Assembly: GCA_951828385.1 (NCBI GenBank)
Contig: OX639973.1
Location: forward strand, 6,364,845 to 6,428,844
Direction of reading: 5' to 3'
DNA: 64,000 bases
Source of the DNA: an uncultured Poribacteria bacterium
Lineage (GTDB): Bacteria > Poribacteria > WGA-4E > WGA-3G
Under the pieces are notes generated by a model. It was given only the letters and a program-made list of their open reading frames with translations, was not told the origin of the DNA and made no database searches. Shown here piece by piece: positions 15,966 through 25,056 of the stretch (position 1 is the first letter of the stretch; the number at the start of each line of letters is the position of its first letter). The translations under genes were made by a program, and so were the position numbers.

Positions 15966-18900
15966 TTATCGAAACGCGTTAAACCCTGTGCCTACAGGAA
16001 TGAGTTTGCCTGCCATGACATTCTCTCTGAGTCCATGGAAGGTATCCTTCTTTCCCTGAATAGCAGCTTGCATTAATTCTCGTTTAGTTGCCTTGAAGAC
16101 CGCGGATAAAAGGAAACTCTCTGTGTTTAAAGTTGCCTGTGTAATGCCTTGCAGGATAAGAGAGGCTTTAGCAGGGATGCCCTCGTTTTGATAGACTTTC
16201 TTATTTTCTTTCTGAAACAAGTGTTTGTGTATTTCTTGGTTAATATAAAAGGAGGTATCTCCGGGGTCCACAATTCGGATTTTCTGAGACATCTGTCGTA
16301 CAATAACCTCAATATGTTTTTCATTAATACTGCCTGCTTGATAAACCTTTTGTATTTCATCGATGAGATAACACCAGCCCGGTTCTTCGCCTTTAATGTG
16401 TACACCGTCGATTAACGTGCTGCCGGTATTCAAAAGATCATATAGATTTGGAACAACCGCTTTCTTACGTTTAGAGGTCTCAAACAACTCAATCAGGCGA
16501 GGTATTCCCGCGACCATGTCCGGCAAGATAGTTTCATCAACATGAGAGGGTATCCGTAAGGGGTGCATATTAAGTTCACTGATGGATTGGGCAGCAATAA
16601 CACCGATCGGTTCACCTACACTGACAAGTTTTCCATTTGTTAAATCTATGCCGTAGCATTTTGCACATATTCCGTCTCTGCTTTCACAGGTTAAAACCGA
16701 TCGGACTCTAACTTCTGGGATATTCGCTGCTTCAATGCGTTCAGCAATTTGTGGAGTTATGACAGAACCAGCATGGACAATTATCTCTTGTGTAACCGGG
16801 GTTGTACAGTTTTCGACAACGCTCCTTCCGCTGATTTTAAAAGTGAGATTGGCACTTTCAGTGGCAAGTTTTTTAATTGAATTGTGTGTACCGCAATCTA
16901 TTTCCGTAATTACGACATCAGAGGCAACATTGACAAGCCGCCGGTTGAGATTAGCGGCTTTCGGAATTGTCTTTATTCTCTTAACATTATTGTTTTGAAG
17001 GTTAGCAGCCGTTGTGAAATAGTCAAATAGATTTAACGCTGTATGGTGAGAGGCGTGATTCCTTATGTCTATATGGAGAGCACTGCGTGTAGCATACTCA
17101 GAACAGAGTTTTTGAAGATTATCGAGAAACGTAACAGTAGAACGTGTACCGAGTTCACTAAAACATTGATCGACAAGACTGCCTAAGTTTTGCGCGGTAA
17201 TTTCCTTGTTGAAAAACGGGACACATATACAGGCATGCGCGTCCATAAATTCTAAGCCGTCCGGAAGGATGTTGTTAAAAATAACGCGTCCAACTGTCGT
17301 GAGAATAGGCTCTTCCTCGTCTGGAAAGAAAATCTGAACGCTATCGTGTAACTTCAGTTTTCCTGTTTCGTAGGCAAGCATTATCTGGTGTAGATTTGTA
17401 TAGCGGCGAGCAGCCCAAGACTTATTATAGATTGTGGCAAATGCTTGATCAATATAGGCTTGATGCAAGGTGTTAGCGTCTGCTATGTTAGTGGGCAGTG
17501 CCTTGGTAAGGAAATTTAACCCGATTACTATACCTGACTGTGGTAGCGCGATAGTTTCACCGTTTATAGGTTTCCGCATATTGTGACAAGCGAGCATGAG
17601 CAACTTTGCCTCAATTTGCGCCTCTACAGTTATAGGAACATGTACGATTACCTTATTGTTATCACAATCAGAACCGAGAGTTTTATACGCAAGTGGGGAC
17701 ACGCGGATGGCCTGCCCCTCTACTAATACAGGCATAAAAGCTTGGATGTTAAGCCTATGCAGAGTAGGGAGGCGATTCAGTAGGACAGGATGATCTCTTA
17801 TTACTTCTTCTAAGACATTCCATACAGGCGAATCTGCATCAACATGCTGCGCAATATACTTTGCCCGTTTAACTGTCTGTGCGTAATTGTGGTCTAAGAG
17901 TTTCTTGACAATAAACGGTTCAAATAATTTGATTGCCATGTGTTTGGGCAATCCACATTGGTGCATCTCTAATTCGGGGGCAACAACGATAGGACCGGCA
18001 CCAGAGTAATTGACGCTTTTACCAAGCAGAACCTGACGAAATTCTCCATCTTTTCCTGTAAAAATATCGGCGACTGACTTGAGTCTGCGGTTCCCCGGCC
18101 CAGTAAGACGCTTCCCGTATGCCTGATTTTCAAACAGTGAATCAGCTGCTTCTTGCAGCATCCGATGCTCATTGCGGATGATCACTTTTGGAGAATCGAG
18201 TGCTATCAGTTTACGAATTCGATTATTGCGGTTGATAACGCGACGGTACAAGTCATTGAGGTCGATAGTCGCATAGCGTCCACCCTCAAGAGGGATGATA
18301 TCCCGTAGACCTGCCGGCATAACAGGGATCACATCCATAATCATCGCTTCGGGCAGCTGTTTGGACGCAATGAAACCTTCCAACTGTTCCATCTGTTTGT
18401 TAAGTTTGCGTTTCTTCTGTTCGCTACTCGTTATCAACAGGTCAGATTTAAGTTTGTCTACTTCTGCTTGAAGATCAACACCGCGCAGGATTTCACGAAT
18501 AGCACTCGCGCAAGTGTCTGCCCGGAAACCGCCCGGGTACTTCTCGCTCTGCTTTATATAGTCGTCATTGGTTAACACCTGCCGAGGTTCAAGCGAGCAG
18601 TCTGGATCACTTACCTCAATGACGATAAAGGCATCAGCGTAGAGAACACGCTCGAGTTGTGGAAGAGACACCCCACAGAGGATCGCAATCGGCGACGGAA
18701 ATGCTTTGAAGAACCAAGTATGAGCAACAGGGAGGGTAAGCGAGATATAACCGAAACGTCCGCGCCGCACTCGCGAGTGTGTTACCTCCACGGTGCATTC
18801 CTCACATACTGTGCCTGCATGCTTAAGGCGTCTATACTGACCACAGTGACAGCGCCAGTCCCTTTGTGGCCCGAAGATAGACTCACAGAAGAGACCTTCG

Positions 18901-19154
18901 GGATCCGGACGAAAGGAGGGGAAGTTAAGAATTGCCGATGTTTTGACCTCACCGCAGGCACATTTTCCGCGCTCTGGACATGGCCAAATAGCCCCTTCTG
19001 TCCCGCGTAATTTACATGCCGTGCGCTTCGCCCAATTTTTTATATCGGTGGCTGAAGCAATCCTTATGGACACGCTATCAAAGTCGTCAGGCATATCGTC
19101 TACGGGGACGGTGGAACTTATCTTTCCGTAGGTGCTGTCAGAGTCATTGGACAT
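15966..19154 (-). CDS. Catalytically defective RNA polymerase beta-prime (RpoC) paralogue
   Basis: An intact 1062-codon frame that is clearly homologous to RNA polymerase beta-prime along its whole length but shorter than usual (about 1350-1400). Well conserved: the N-terminal zinc ribbon (C102, C104, C117, C120), VEVTHSRVRRGRFGYISL, the QVLLGKSVNYSG switch region, QCGLPKHMAIKLFEPFI, LLNRLPTLHRLNIQAFMPVL, and the C-terminal KHIEVIVRQM, VDPGDT and GLRENVMAGKLIPVGTGF. Altered: the catalytic NADFDGDQM is GSDCDNNKV, so D496 and D498 remain but the third metal ligand is N500; the bridge-helix stretch (713-740) has no recognisable bridge-helix residues; the trigger loop, normally GEPGTQLTMRTFHIGG, reads SELNMHPLRIPS (859-870). 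There is an extra cysteine cluster at C47/C59/C65/C67. ATG 19154 is chosen because it lies 4 bases after the aminotransferase stop; the frame is open for 11 more codons. It cannot be the cell's working beta-prime as it stands. Confidence 0.85.
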   Translation of the reverse strand: MSNDSDSTYGKISSTVPVDDMPDDFDSVSIRIASATDIKNWAKRTACKLRGTEGAIWPCPERGKCACGEVKTSAILNFPSFRPDPEGLFCESIFGPQRDWRCHCGQYRRLKHAGTVCEECTVEVTHSRVRRGRFGYISLTLPVAHTWFFKAFPSPIAILCGVSLPQLERVLYADAFIVIEVSDPDCSLEPRQVLTNDDYIKQSEKYPGGFRADTCASAIREILRGVDLQAEVDKLKSDLLITSSEQKKRKLNKQMEQLEGFIASKQLPEAMIMDVIPVMPAGLRDIIPLEGGRYATIDLNDLYRRVINRNNRIRKLIALDSPKVIIRNEHRMLQEAADSLFENQAYGKRLTGPGNRRLKSVADIFTGKDGEFRQVLLGKSVNYSGAGPIVVAPELEMHQCGLPKHMAIKLFEPFIVKKLLDHNYAQTVKRAKYIAQHVDADSPVWNVLEEVIRDHPVLLNRLPTLHRLNIQAFMPVLVEGQAIRVSPLAYKTLGSDCDNNKVIVHVPITVEAQIEAKLLMLACHNMRKPINGETIALPQSGIVIGLNFLTKALPTNIADANTLHQAYIDQAFATIYNKSWAARRYTNLHQIMLAYETGKLKLHDSVQIFFPDEEEPILTTVGRVIFNNILPDGLEFMDAHACICVPFFNKEITAQNLGSLVDQCFSELGTRSTVTFLDNLQKLCSEYATRSALHIDIRNHASHHTALNLFDYFTTAANLQNNNVKRIKTIPKAANLNRRLVNVASDVVITEIDCGTHNSIKKLATESANLTFKISGRSVVENCTTPVTQEIIVHAGSVITPQIAERIEAANIPEVRVRSVLTCESRDGICAKCYGIDLTNGKLVSVGEPIGVIAAQSISELNMHPLRIPSHVDETILPDMVAGIPRLIELFETSKRKKAVVPNLYDLLNTGSTLIDGVHIKGEEPGWCYLIDEIQKVYQAGSINEKHIEVIVRQMSQKIRIVDPGDTSFYINQEIHKHLFQKENKKVYQNEGIPAKASLILQGITQATLNTESFLLSAVFKATKRELMQAAIQGKKDTFHGLRENVMAGKLIPVGTGFNAFR

Positions 19155-19158
19155 AGCG

Positions 19159-20310
19159 TTAATCCATCTGAGATAAAAAATTGCCAATGGTATTAATCAC
19201 GATGTGAATCTCATCTTCTGTTAATCCCGGATGAAGCGGGAGACTCACAACGCGTTCAAATGCCGCCTCAGCGCACCGGAAATCGCCGACACCGTAGCCG
19301 TACCGTTCCTGATAGAAATTAAAGAGGTGTAACGGAATATAGTGGACACTGCATTCAATGTTCGCCTCTCTTAAGGCTTCTACAAATTCGTCGCGGTTGC
19401 CGGTGTGGAGTTGGATAATGTAGAGATGCCACGCATGCTCACGAGCGTTATCCGGTGCTACAGGAGTGCTTATCTGTGGGAACTTTGCCAGTTCCGTTTG
19501 ATAGATTTGCGCGAAATTGCGGCGGCGTTCGTGCTGTTTGTTGAGTTTCATGAGTTGACACAACCCCATTGCCGCTTGGATATCGGTCATGTTGTATTTA
19601 TAACCTTCTGTCGTGATGTCGTAGTGCCAAATGTTGCGTTGTGATTGACGGGCCCAGGCATCTTTATCGATCCCGTGGAGCCGCATCGTGCGAAGCGGTT
19701 CAGCGAAAGCGTCGTTGTTGGTCGTAATCATACCACCTTCACCTGTCGTGAGGTTTTTATTTGCATAAAAACTAAAAGCGGACAGGTCCCCAATACTACC
19801 GATGTGTTGTCCTCTGTATTCGGCAGGGATGGCGTGCGCAGCGTCATCAATAAGTGTCAGATTATGGCGTTGACTTATGTCCTGCAACGCGTTCATATCG
19901 CACGGGATACCAGCGATATGAACAGGCAGTATTGCCTTCGTACGGGGCGTTATCGCCTGCTCAATTTTGCTTGTATCAATATTCAATGTATCAGGATGGA
20001 TGTCTACAAACACAGGCTTCGCGCCGACATATCGAATCGCTTCGGCAGTCGCCGTGAAAGTATAAGGCGTTGTGATAACCTCGTCGTCGCTGCCGATACC
20101 GGCAACTACAAGACTCAAATGCAACGCCGCGGTACAAGAACTGACAGCAATAGCGTGCTTAACACCGAGATATTCGGCGAAAGCGCGTTCAAATTCGCGG
20201 ACTCTATTTCCGGTGCTGATCCATTTCGACGCAAGCACTTGGCTAACGGCTTCGATTTCGGTATCATCAATCCAAGGACGACTAAACGGTATGAATCGGT
20301 TATTTGCCAT
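19159..20310 (-). CDS. DegT/DnrJ/EryC1/StrS-family aminotransferase
   Basis: A 383-residue PLP-dependent sugar aminotransferase-like protein. It begins FIPFSRPWIDDTEIEAV, has the SCTAALHLSL phosphate-binding region, LIDDAAHAIPAEYRG, and the PLP lysine in SFYANKNLTTGEGGM. The C-terminal SVHYIPLHLFNFY is also typical. Such enzymes aminate nucleotide-activated keto sugars for surface polysaccharide or glycan synthesis. Four bases separate its stop from the RpoC-like start; aroQ lies 79 bases upstream. There are no other sugar-nucleotide genes close by. Confidence 0.85.
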   Translation of the reverse strand: MANNRFIPFSRPWIDDTEIEAVSQVLASKWISTGNRVREFERAFAEYLGVKHAIAVSSCTAALHLSLVVAGIGSDDEVITTPYTFTATAEAIRYVGAKPVFVDIHPDTLNIDTSKIEQAITPRTKAILPVHIAGIPCDMNALQDISQRHNLTLIDDAAHAIPAEYRGQHIGSIGDLSAFSFYANKNLTTGEGGMITTNNDAFAEPLRTMRLHGIDKDAWARQSQRNIWHYDITTEGYKYNMTDIQAAMGLCQLMKLNKQHERRRNFAQIYQTELAKFPQISTPVAPDNAREHAWHLYIIQLHTGNRDEFVEALREANIECSVHYIPLHLFNFYQERYGYGVGDFRCAEAAFERVVSLPLHPGLTEDEIHIVINTIGNFLSQMD

Positions 20311-20389
20311 AGAGAGATTCCTTGTGGTCCAAATTAGGTATGATATAATTCCTTATGGATTCGCTGTGAGTTATGCTTGATTAAAGAGT

Positions 20390-20848
20390 TTATACGGACG
20401 GCTCCATTTTTAGTTGTAGATTGTGGATCATCGCTTCAAGGGCAAGTTTGTAACTATGGGATCCGAAACCACCGATCACACCGATTGCTATCGCCGAGAT
20501 ATAGGAATGATGCCGAAATTCCTCGCGGGCGTAGATATTAGAAAGATGAATCTCAATAACGGGCAGTGCAACGGTAGAGAGTGCGTCTCTGATAGCGATG
20601 CTCGTATGTGTATAGGCTGCAGGATTAATCAAGATACCGTCTGCCCAGTCAATATGGTCGCCGATGATGGAGACGAGTTCGCCTTCATGGTTAGATTGAA
20701 ACATTTTCAGGACGACTGGGTGAGGCGACGCTGCGACATGCTGGTCGAGCATCGTATTGATATCTGCTAAGGTTTCATGTCCATAAATCTCCGGTTGACG
20801 TTTCCCCAAGAGATGTAGATTCGGTCCGTGTAGGACGAGGATATTCAT
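20390..20848 (-). CDS. aroQ: Type II 3-dehydroquinate dehydratase
   Basis: A 152-residue protein with all the AroQ marks: ILVLHGPNLHLLGKRQPEIYG (given as start; catalytic Arg and Tyr), FQSNHEGELV, INPAAYTHTSIAIRDAL and VIEIHLSNIYAREEFRHHS. It dehydrates 3-dehydroquinate to 3-dehydroshikimate in the shikimate pathway and forms a dodecamer. It appears to be first in a leftward gene set; aroA lies far away at 57306. Confidence 0.92.
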   Translation of the reverse strand: MNILVLHGPNLHLLGKRQPEIYGHETLADINTMLDQHVAASPHPVVLKMFQSNHEGELVSIIGDHIDWADGILINPAAYTHTSIAIRDALSTVALPVIEIHLSNIYAREEFRHHSYISAIAIGVIGGFGSHSYKLALEAMIHNLQLKMEPSV

Positions 20849-20981
20849 GCAAGTGTTTCCTTTTTCAAAAAATATTGTCCTCTGCCATCAGCAGTATACA
20901 ATCAATCCGAAAAATTAGCAATGTATTTTGTGGTTTTTTCTCAAGTTTTGAAAGAGAGGGTCCTATTGCTCTTTTTATTTT

Positions 20982-23465
20982 TTAAGTTCCTATGTCATTA
21001 GCAACTTGAACCAAGTCTAAAACATTGACAACACCATCAGCATTGACATCCACGTCATACTCTGTATTAAGTTCTGCAGAACTTCCAATTGCACTTGCGA
21101 CAAGTACTAAATCCTGAATGTTAACTATTCCGTCTTGATTGACATCCGATTTGACATAAACGGGCGCATCAATAATTTCAAAGCGGACGATCTCTGTGAA
21201 GTCTACCCGGAGTATATTTTTTGCCTTATCAGATACACTCATTCCAGCGAGTCCCCATGTTCCCGGTGGGCTTCCAACTGGTAGGATAATCGTCTTATGA
21301 TAGTTCTCGTAAACAGTCGGATCGCGTGTAAAATATACCTTATAGAAATCGGCATCATAGTAATCAAAGTTATGCATAATGCCTTGCGGATCTCGTAAGT
21401 AAAAATCTGTAATCCGATGTCCGCTAATATTATCTCTGACTCGAAAAGTGATCTCTACACGGGTTTCACCATTTGGGTCTTCTGGCTGGGTAGGTTCGGC
21501 ATTTATGCTAATCTGATTTATATCAAGTTCTGGGGGTGTTATATCTGGATTTGACGTTTGAATCTCAATTGTAGCAGGGGGTTCATCGCTTCCGCCTTCC
21601 GTAAAATATACCCCACTTCTATTTTGAGCATAATCTTTCATCGTGATATGTACAAGTTTGTAGGTTCCACTTGGAAAATAATCTGGCACTTTTAGTTTAG
21701 CAGTTGCTATCCACATATTCCCATTTTCTTTACGATACTCTCCCCAATCAGTCAAACGCCGAGAATAAGTTTCATCGGTCGCATCATTGAGTTGAGCATA
21801 GATCCCATCTACTCCATTATCTTCGATTAGTTGCCATTGGGCATTTACGATCTGATACGCTCTACCGTTTTCATTGCCTTCCGATAAAGATAACTGCATT
21901 GAGTTAGGAACATAGACCGGAGGGTCCACATCGGCGAGCGGGTTGTCAATGTAAAGTTTCCAAGCAAAATCTTGTTGTCCTGAAAAGCGTTCATTACCAA
22001 CTGCATCTTTGATTTCAATTGTGTAAGGTCGCCAATAGCCGTTCGCGGCGTAGCGTGATAACTTAAAAACAGATCGTAATATGTGTGAAGATGCAACTCG
22101 ATTACCTTGTGCGTTGATCGGGTGAAAATGTATATCTTCACGAGTGTCTTTTTCGCTCCAAACTCTGGCAAACCCTCTACTGGCAGTATCCAAATCACTT
22201 TCAGCATGAAGTTCTATTTCCACAGTGATCTGCTTATCCTCTTCCGGCGCGCCTACCACTTCTATATCAACCCGAACAATCCGTCCTGGGTACACATAAT
22301 CAGGATAGAGATTATAGACTTGGAATGTCAAGTCTTCACGGATGCGCGAAATGTAGCGCGTGCCGTGCATCACTCGGTTCTGAATGAATTCGTATTTCGC
22401 TGGTGATCGGGAGCGGAGTTTGTCAGGATTGACGATGTAGTAACTGATGCTCTCTGCCATGTCCTCATTTGGGTTCTTGGCATGTGCATAAGCCGACACA
22501 AATTCGACCTGTTTTGTCGTTGACCAGCCGTCAGGAACGTCAGGGTCCTGATACCAGCCACCGAGTTCAATCCAGTCTTGTTTGAGTGATTCGTCAAAGA
22601 GATAAGCCCATAGGAAGTGTGCTTTCTCGTGCAATATAAGCCGATGAATAGAGTCAAATCCTTTTTCTTTGAAAGCTGACTCCATGAATTCAATATATCC
22701 TGCCCCTGTCCATGCTACTGCGTCTGCGGAGGGGTGTGTCGGATGGGGTGTGCCGTCTAAACGTCTGACGAGGTATTTAAGGCCCGGTGTTTTGATCATG
22801 CCGGTTGGGTATTCTTCAAGCATTGATGTCAGTGCAATAAGTTCCTCATTTTTGAATTGGTCAAATCGTCCAGCATGTTCAGCGGTCGTGTGTTTTGTAA
22901 GTTCTGAGTAATCAGGCACGTTGACACTGACGGCATATCGTTGCTCCAGTATCATGTCAATCGCATGACGATCTGTTCCGTTATCAGTAGCGAATCGAAC
23001 AACTGCACGATGCAGGCGTTTGGAGAAGTACCTGCCACGTACACCTTCAATTTCAGCCAACAGTGGATCGGCGTAGGTGAACGCCTCGGTAGCGATAGTA
23101 ACAACGCGCAGCCCATCGTGATACTCAATATCAATATCGTTGTGGACGTGTTGGCCGCTCAATAACCACACAGAAGACTCTGCTGGCCGTTGTGGAACAG
23201 ATTCAAATGTTTGAAGTAAACGGTAGGCGAGTGCCGGTGTCCAGTCAAGCGTGAGATAGACCGAGTACTTTTGCATTAGAGCGAGCGACGCGGAGTGTGA
23301 TGGTACTTCTATCATCTCGTTGAGCATTATGACCTGAATAGGTTCAACGACGGTAGCACTCTCGCTACCTTCCGGCGTTTCATCGAGTTCCCAATGGAAT
23401 GTAAAGGGGTGCGCTGTTGAAATACAACAGAACAAAATGACAATGATTATGATAGAATTTCTCAT
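20982..23465 (-). CDS. Secreted HExxH metalloprotease-like protein with dockerin domain
   Basis: An 827-residue protein. A typical signal peptide (SIIIIVILFCCISTAHPF) opens it. The zinc motif is H279-E280-x-x-H283 in LILHEKAHFLWAY, followed by N-E334-D-M-A-E338-S at a spacing that could give the third ligand, as in gluzincins. The middle is Ig-like/beta-sandwich sequence, some with the pattern of Ca-binding or FN3-type domains. The C-terminus has two dockerin-like EF-hand repeats, DVNQDGIVNIQDLVLVASAIG-type and DVNADGVVNVLDLVQVANDIG-type. Dockerins bind cohesins on scaffolds or the cell surface. Three base pairs of weak upstream sequence separate it from a remnant gene. The exact peptidase family is not recognised. 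Confidence 0.7.
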   Translation of the reverse strand: MRNSIIIIVILFCCISTAHPFTFHWELDETPEGSESATVVEPIQVIMLNEMIEVPSHSASLALMQKYSVYLTLDWTPALAYRLLQTFESVPQRPAESSVWLLSGQHVHNDIDIEYHDGLRVVTIATEAFTYADPLLAEIEGVRGRYFSKRLHRAVVRFATDNGTDRHAIDMILEQRYAVSVNVPDYSELTKHTTAEHAGRFDQFKNEELIALTSMLEEYPTGMIKTPGLKYLVRRLDGTPHPTHPSADAVAWTGAGYIEFMESAFKEKGFDSIHRLILHEKAHFLWAYLFDESLKQDWIELGGWYQDPDVPDGWSTTKQVEFVSAYAHAKNPNEDMAESISYYIVNPDKLRSRSPAKYEFIQNRVMHGTRYISRIREDLTFQVYNLYPDYVYPGRIVRVDIEVVGAPEEDKQITVEIELHAESDLDTASRGFARVWSEKDTREDIHFHPINAQGNRVASSHILRSVFKLSRYAANGYWRPYTIEIKDAVGNERFSGQQDFAWKLYIDNPLADVDPPVYVPNSMQLSLSEGNENGRAYQIVNAQWQLIEDNGVDGIYAQLNDATDETYSRRLTDWGEYRKENGNMWIATAKLKVPDYFPSGTYKLVHITMKDYAQNRSGVYFTEGGSDEPPATIEIQTSNPDITPPELDINQISINAEPTQPEDPNGETRVEITFRVRDNISGHRITDFYLRDPQGIMHNFDYYDADFYKVYFTRDPTVYENYHKTIILPVGSPPGTWGLAGMSVSDKAKNILRVDFTEIVRFEIIDAPVYVKSDVNQDGIVNIQDLVLVASAIGSSAELNTEYDVDVNADGVVNVLDLVQVANDIGT

Positions 23466-23476
23466 AGGAACATCAC

Positions 23477-23671
23477 CTAACGATTGCTTTGTTCACAGGG
23501 TTTCGGGACGATAGTAATGTGTTTGACATTTTGAAACTCGGTGGAATAGAAAACATGAGTGTCATTACTTAACCGATCCATTTCATTTTTCAGGTTTTCG
23601 CTAAATTCTGCTTCAACTTTCGATTCCTGAATCCTCTCATCGTCAAGATAAAAGAACTCGTCTGCACCGGT
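23477..23671 (-). pseudogene. Remnant 3-prime end of an unknown gene
   Basis: Sixty-four in-frame codons ending in TAG just 11 bases before the protease start, with ordinary coding character: DEFFYLDDERIQ, then MDRLSNDTHVFYSTEFQNVK, then HITIVPKPCEQSNR. An in-frame TAG precedes the stretch (23672-23674) and there is no start codon before the internal ATG. I read it as the tail of a decayed or truncated gene. Family not recognised. Confidence 0.4.
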
Positions 23672-23802
23672 CTACTGCAAATGTAATTTTAAGTTGACGG
23701 AAGTTTCAATGCTTGAAAATCTTTTAATCGTCAACCAAATCATCAACATCGCTAAACATTGATGTGTTCTGGGGTTATACCATAATCATCAACCAAAACC
23801 AA

Positions 23803-23982
23803 TTAGAAATCATCAACCAGTACGTAACGAGTTCCTCGTCCCTTTCCGACTTTTTTTAACACGCCCCTGTCTACCAAGGTTGTTAATTCTTTATAGGCTG
23901 AGGTATGTGAAAGATGAGTGAGTGCTCGTAATTCCTGATTAGTAATATGTCCATTTCTTCGACATAAGTAGAGTACCGGCAA
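23803..23982 (-). pseudogene. Winged-helix regulator fragment (C-terminus of a larger gene)
   Basis: A 59-codon open frame, with only TTG as possible start, encoding LYLCRRNGHITNQELRALTH, then LSHTSAYKELTTLVDRGVLK, then KVGKGRGTRYVL. This is the winged helix-turn-helix end found at the C-terminus of Fic-family or AlbA/RecG-like ATP-binding regulators. A stop (TAA) lies directly upstream in frame, so the catalytic N-terminal part is gone. Several poorly conserved direct repeats of CATCAACCA surround its end (23730-23820). Confidence 0.5.
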
Positions 23983-24002
23983 ATGTTAAGTCAAACTGAC
24001 AT

Positions 24003-25043
24003 TTACGAAACAACTCCGACCTCTTCACGCCAAGCGTCGAGCAGCTGCATATTACCAAGCGTATCATCCAAAGACATCGCCGGTGCCTGTCGGTCTGCGA
24101 TATGCGCTGCAACCGTATCCGCTTCGTAAGTAAATAAATCTCTGTCGGCAGGTACTGTTACTTCAGTCGTTTCCCTGTTTTGGGACGATTGAACGATCAG
24201 TTGTGTTGCTGGAAAGGTTGTATCCGGTGGCAATGGCGTTCTCGCGCCGCGGCACGGCGATGAGGGCAGCCACGGGTTCGGAACCGTTATCGTGCCTTCT
24301 GTGCCGTAAATAATAACGTTACTTCCATAATTGCATTCAACGGCACAAATGATCTCCGCGATAATATCGTTTTCAAATTTCAGAGTCGCCGCTGCGATGT
24401 GATCCACACCTGTCGGACCGATTTTCCCATTCCCTTTCACAGAAATCGGATTCAGAAAAAGTTCATTCGCCGCTGCACCTGCGACTTTCCGTGCCATTGA
24501 AGCGGTATAGCACCCGATGTCGAGGATACCACCACCCCCCATTTCACGGTTGTAGAGACGGCTCTGTGGATTAAAACCTGAACGGTAACCGAAAGTCGCA
24601 CGAATGGCTTGGACATTACCGATTGTGCCATCTTGTATCAGTTCAACCATTTTTGCGATCTGCGGGTGGCACCGGTACATAAACGCTTCCATAAGGAAGA
24701 CATCATTTTCTCGCGCAGCGTCTACCATCGCAGCGGTTTCAGCGTGATTCATGCTGATCGGTTTTTCAACCAATAGGTGTTTTCCCGCTTCCGCACATTT
24801 TATTGCCCACTCCGCGTGTAATGGGTGGATTGTCGCAATATAGACGGCATCAATATCGTCATCTGCTAACAGTTCTGCGTAATCGTTGTATTGGCGAGGA
24901 ATTCCGAAATCGTTGGCAAGTCTATCGTTACGTTCTCGCGTGCGACTCGCAACAGCAAGGATTTGTCCTGAGTCCGTAAAACGCATTCCATTGCAAAAGA
25001 CATAGGCGATACCGCCTGCTCCCATAACTCCCCAGTTTAACAT
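24003..25043 (-). CDS. Gfo/Idh/MocA-family oxidoreductase
   Basis: A 346-residue NAD(P)-dependent dehydrogenase: Rossmann start WGVMGAGGIAYVF, then VASRTRERNDRLA, DDIDAVYIATIHPLHAEWAI, and the signature EAGKHLLVEKPISMNHAET with the catalytic lysine. The C-terminal half is the usual alpha/beta domain. Members act on sugars, cyclitols or dihydrodiols (for example inositol dehydrogenase, scyllo-inositol dehydrogenase, glucose-fructose oxidoreductase); the substrate cannot be told. ATG 25043 is chosen, since GGAGA lies 9 bases upstream; the frame extends further only with low-complexity sequence. It follows the phytanoyl-CoA dioxygenase gene by 13 bases. Confidence 0.85.
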   Translation of the reverse strand: MLNWGVMGAGGIAYVFCNGMRFTDSGQILAVASRTRERNDRLANDFGIPRQYNDYAELLADDDIDAVYIATIHPLHAEWAIKCAEAGKHLLVEKPISMNHAETAAMVDAARENDVFLMEAFMYRCHPQIAKMVELIQDGTIGNVQAIRATFGYRSGFNPQSRLYNREMGGGGILDIGCYTASMARKVAGAAANELFLNPISVKGNGKIGPTGVDHIAAATLKFENDIIAEIICAVECNYGSNVIIYGTEGTITVPNPWLPSSPCRGARTPLPPDTTFPATQLIVQSSQNRETTEVTVPADRDLFTYEADTVAAHIADRQAPAMSLDDTLGNMQLLDAWREEVGVVS

Positions 25044-25056
25044 CTGTTGTCTCCTT

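Noticed and set aside
15966-19187. Sequencing frameshifts as cause of the odd catalytic motif in the RpoC-like gene
   Set aside because: The altered motifs align residue by residue without gaps (DxD kept in register) and the frame is open on both sides for hundreds of codons; a frameshift would scramble the neighbours.
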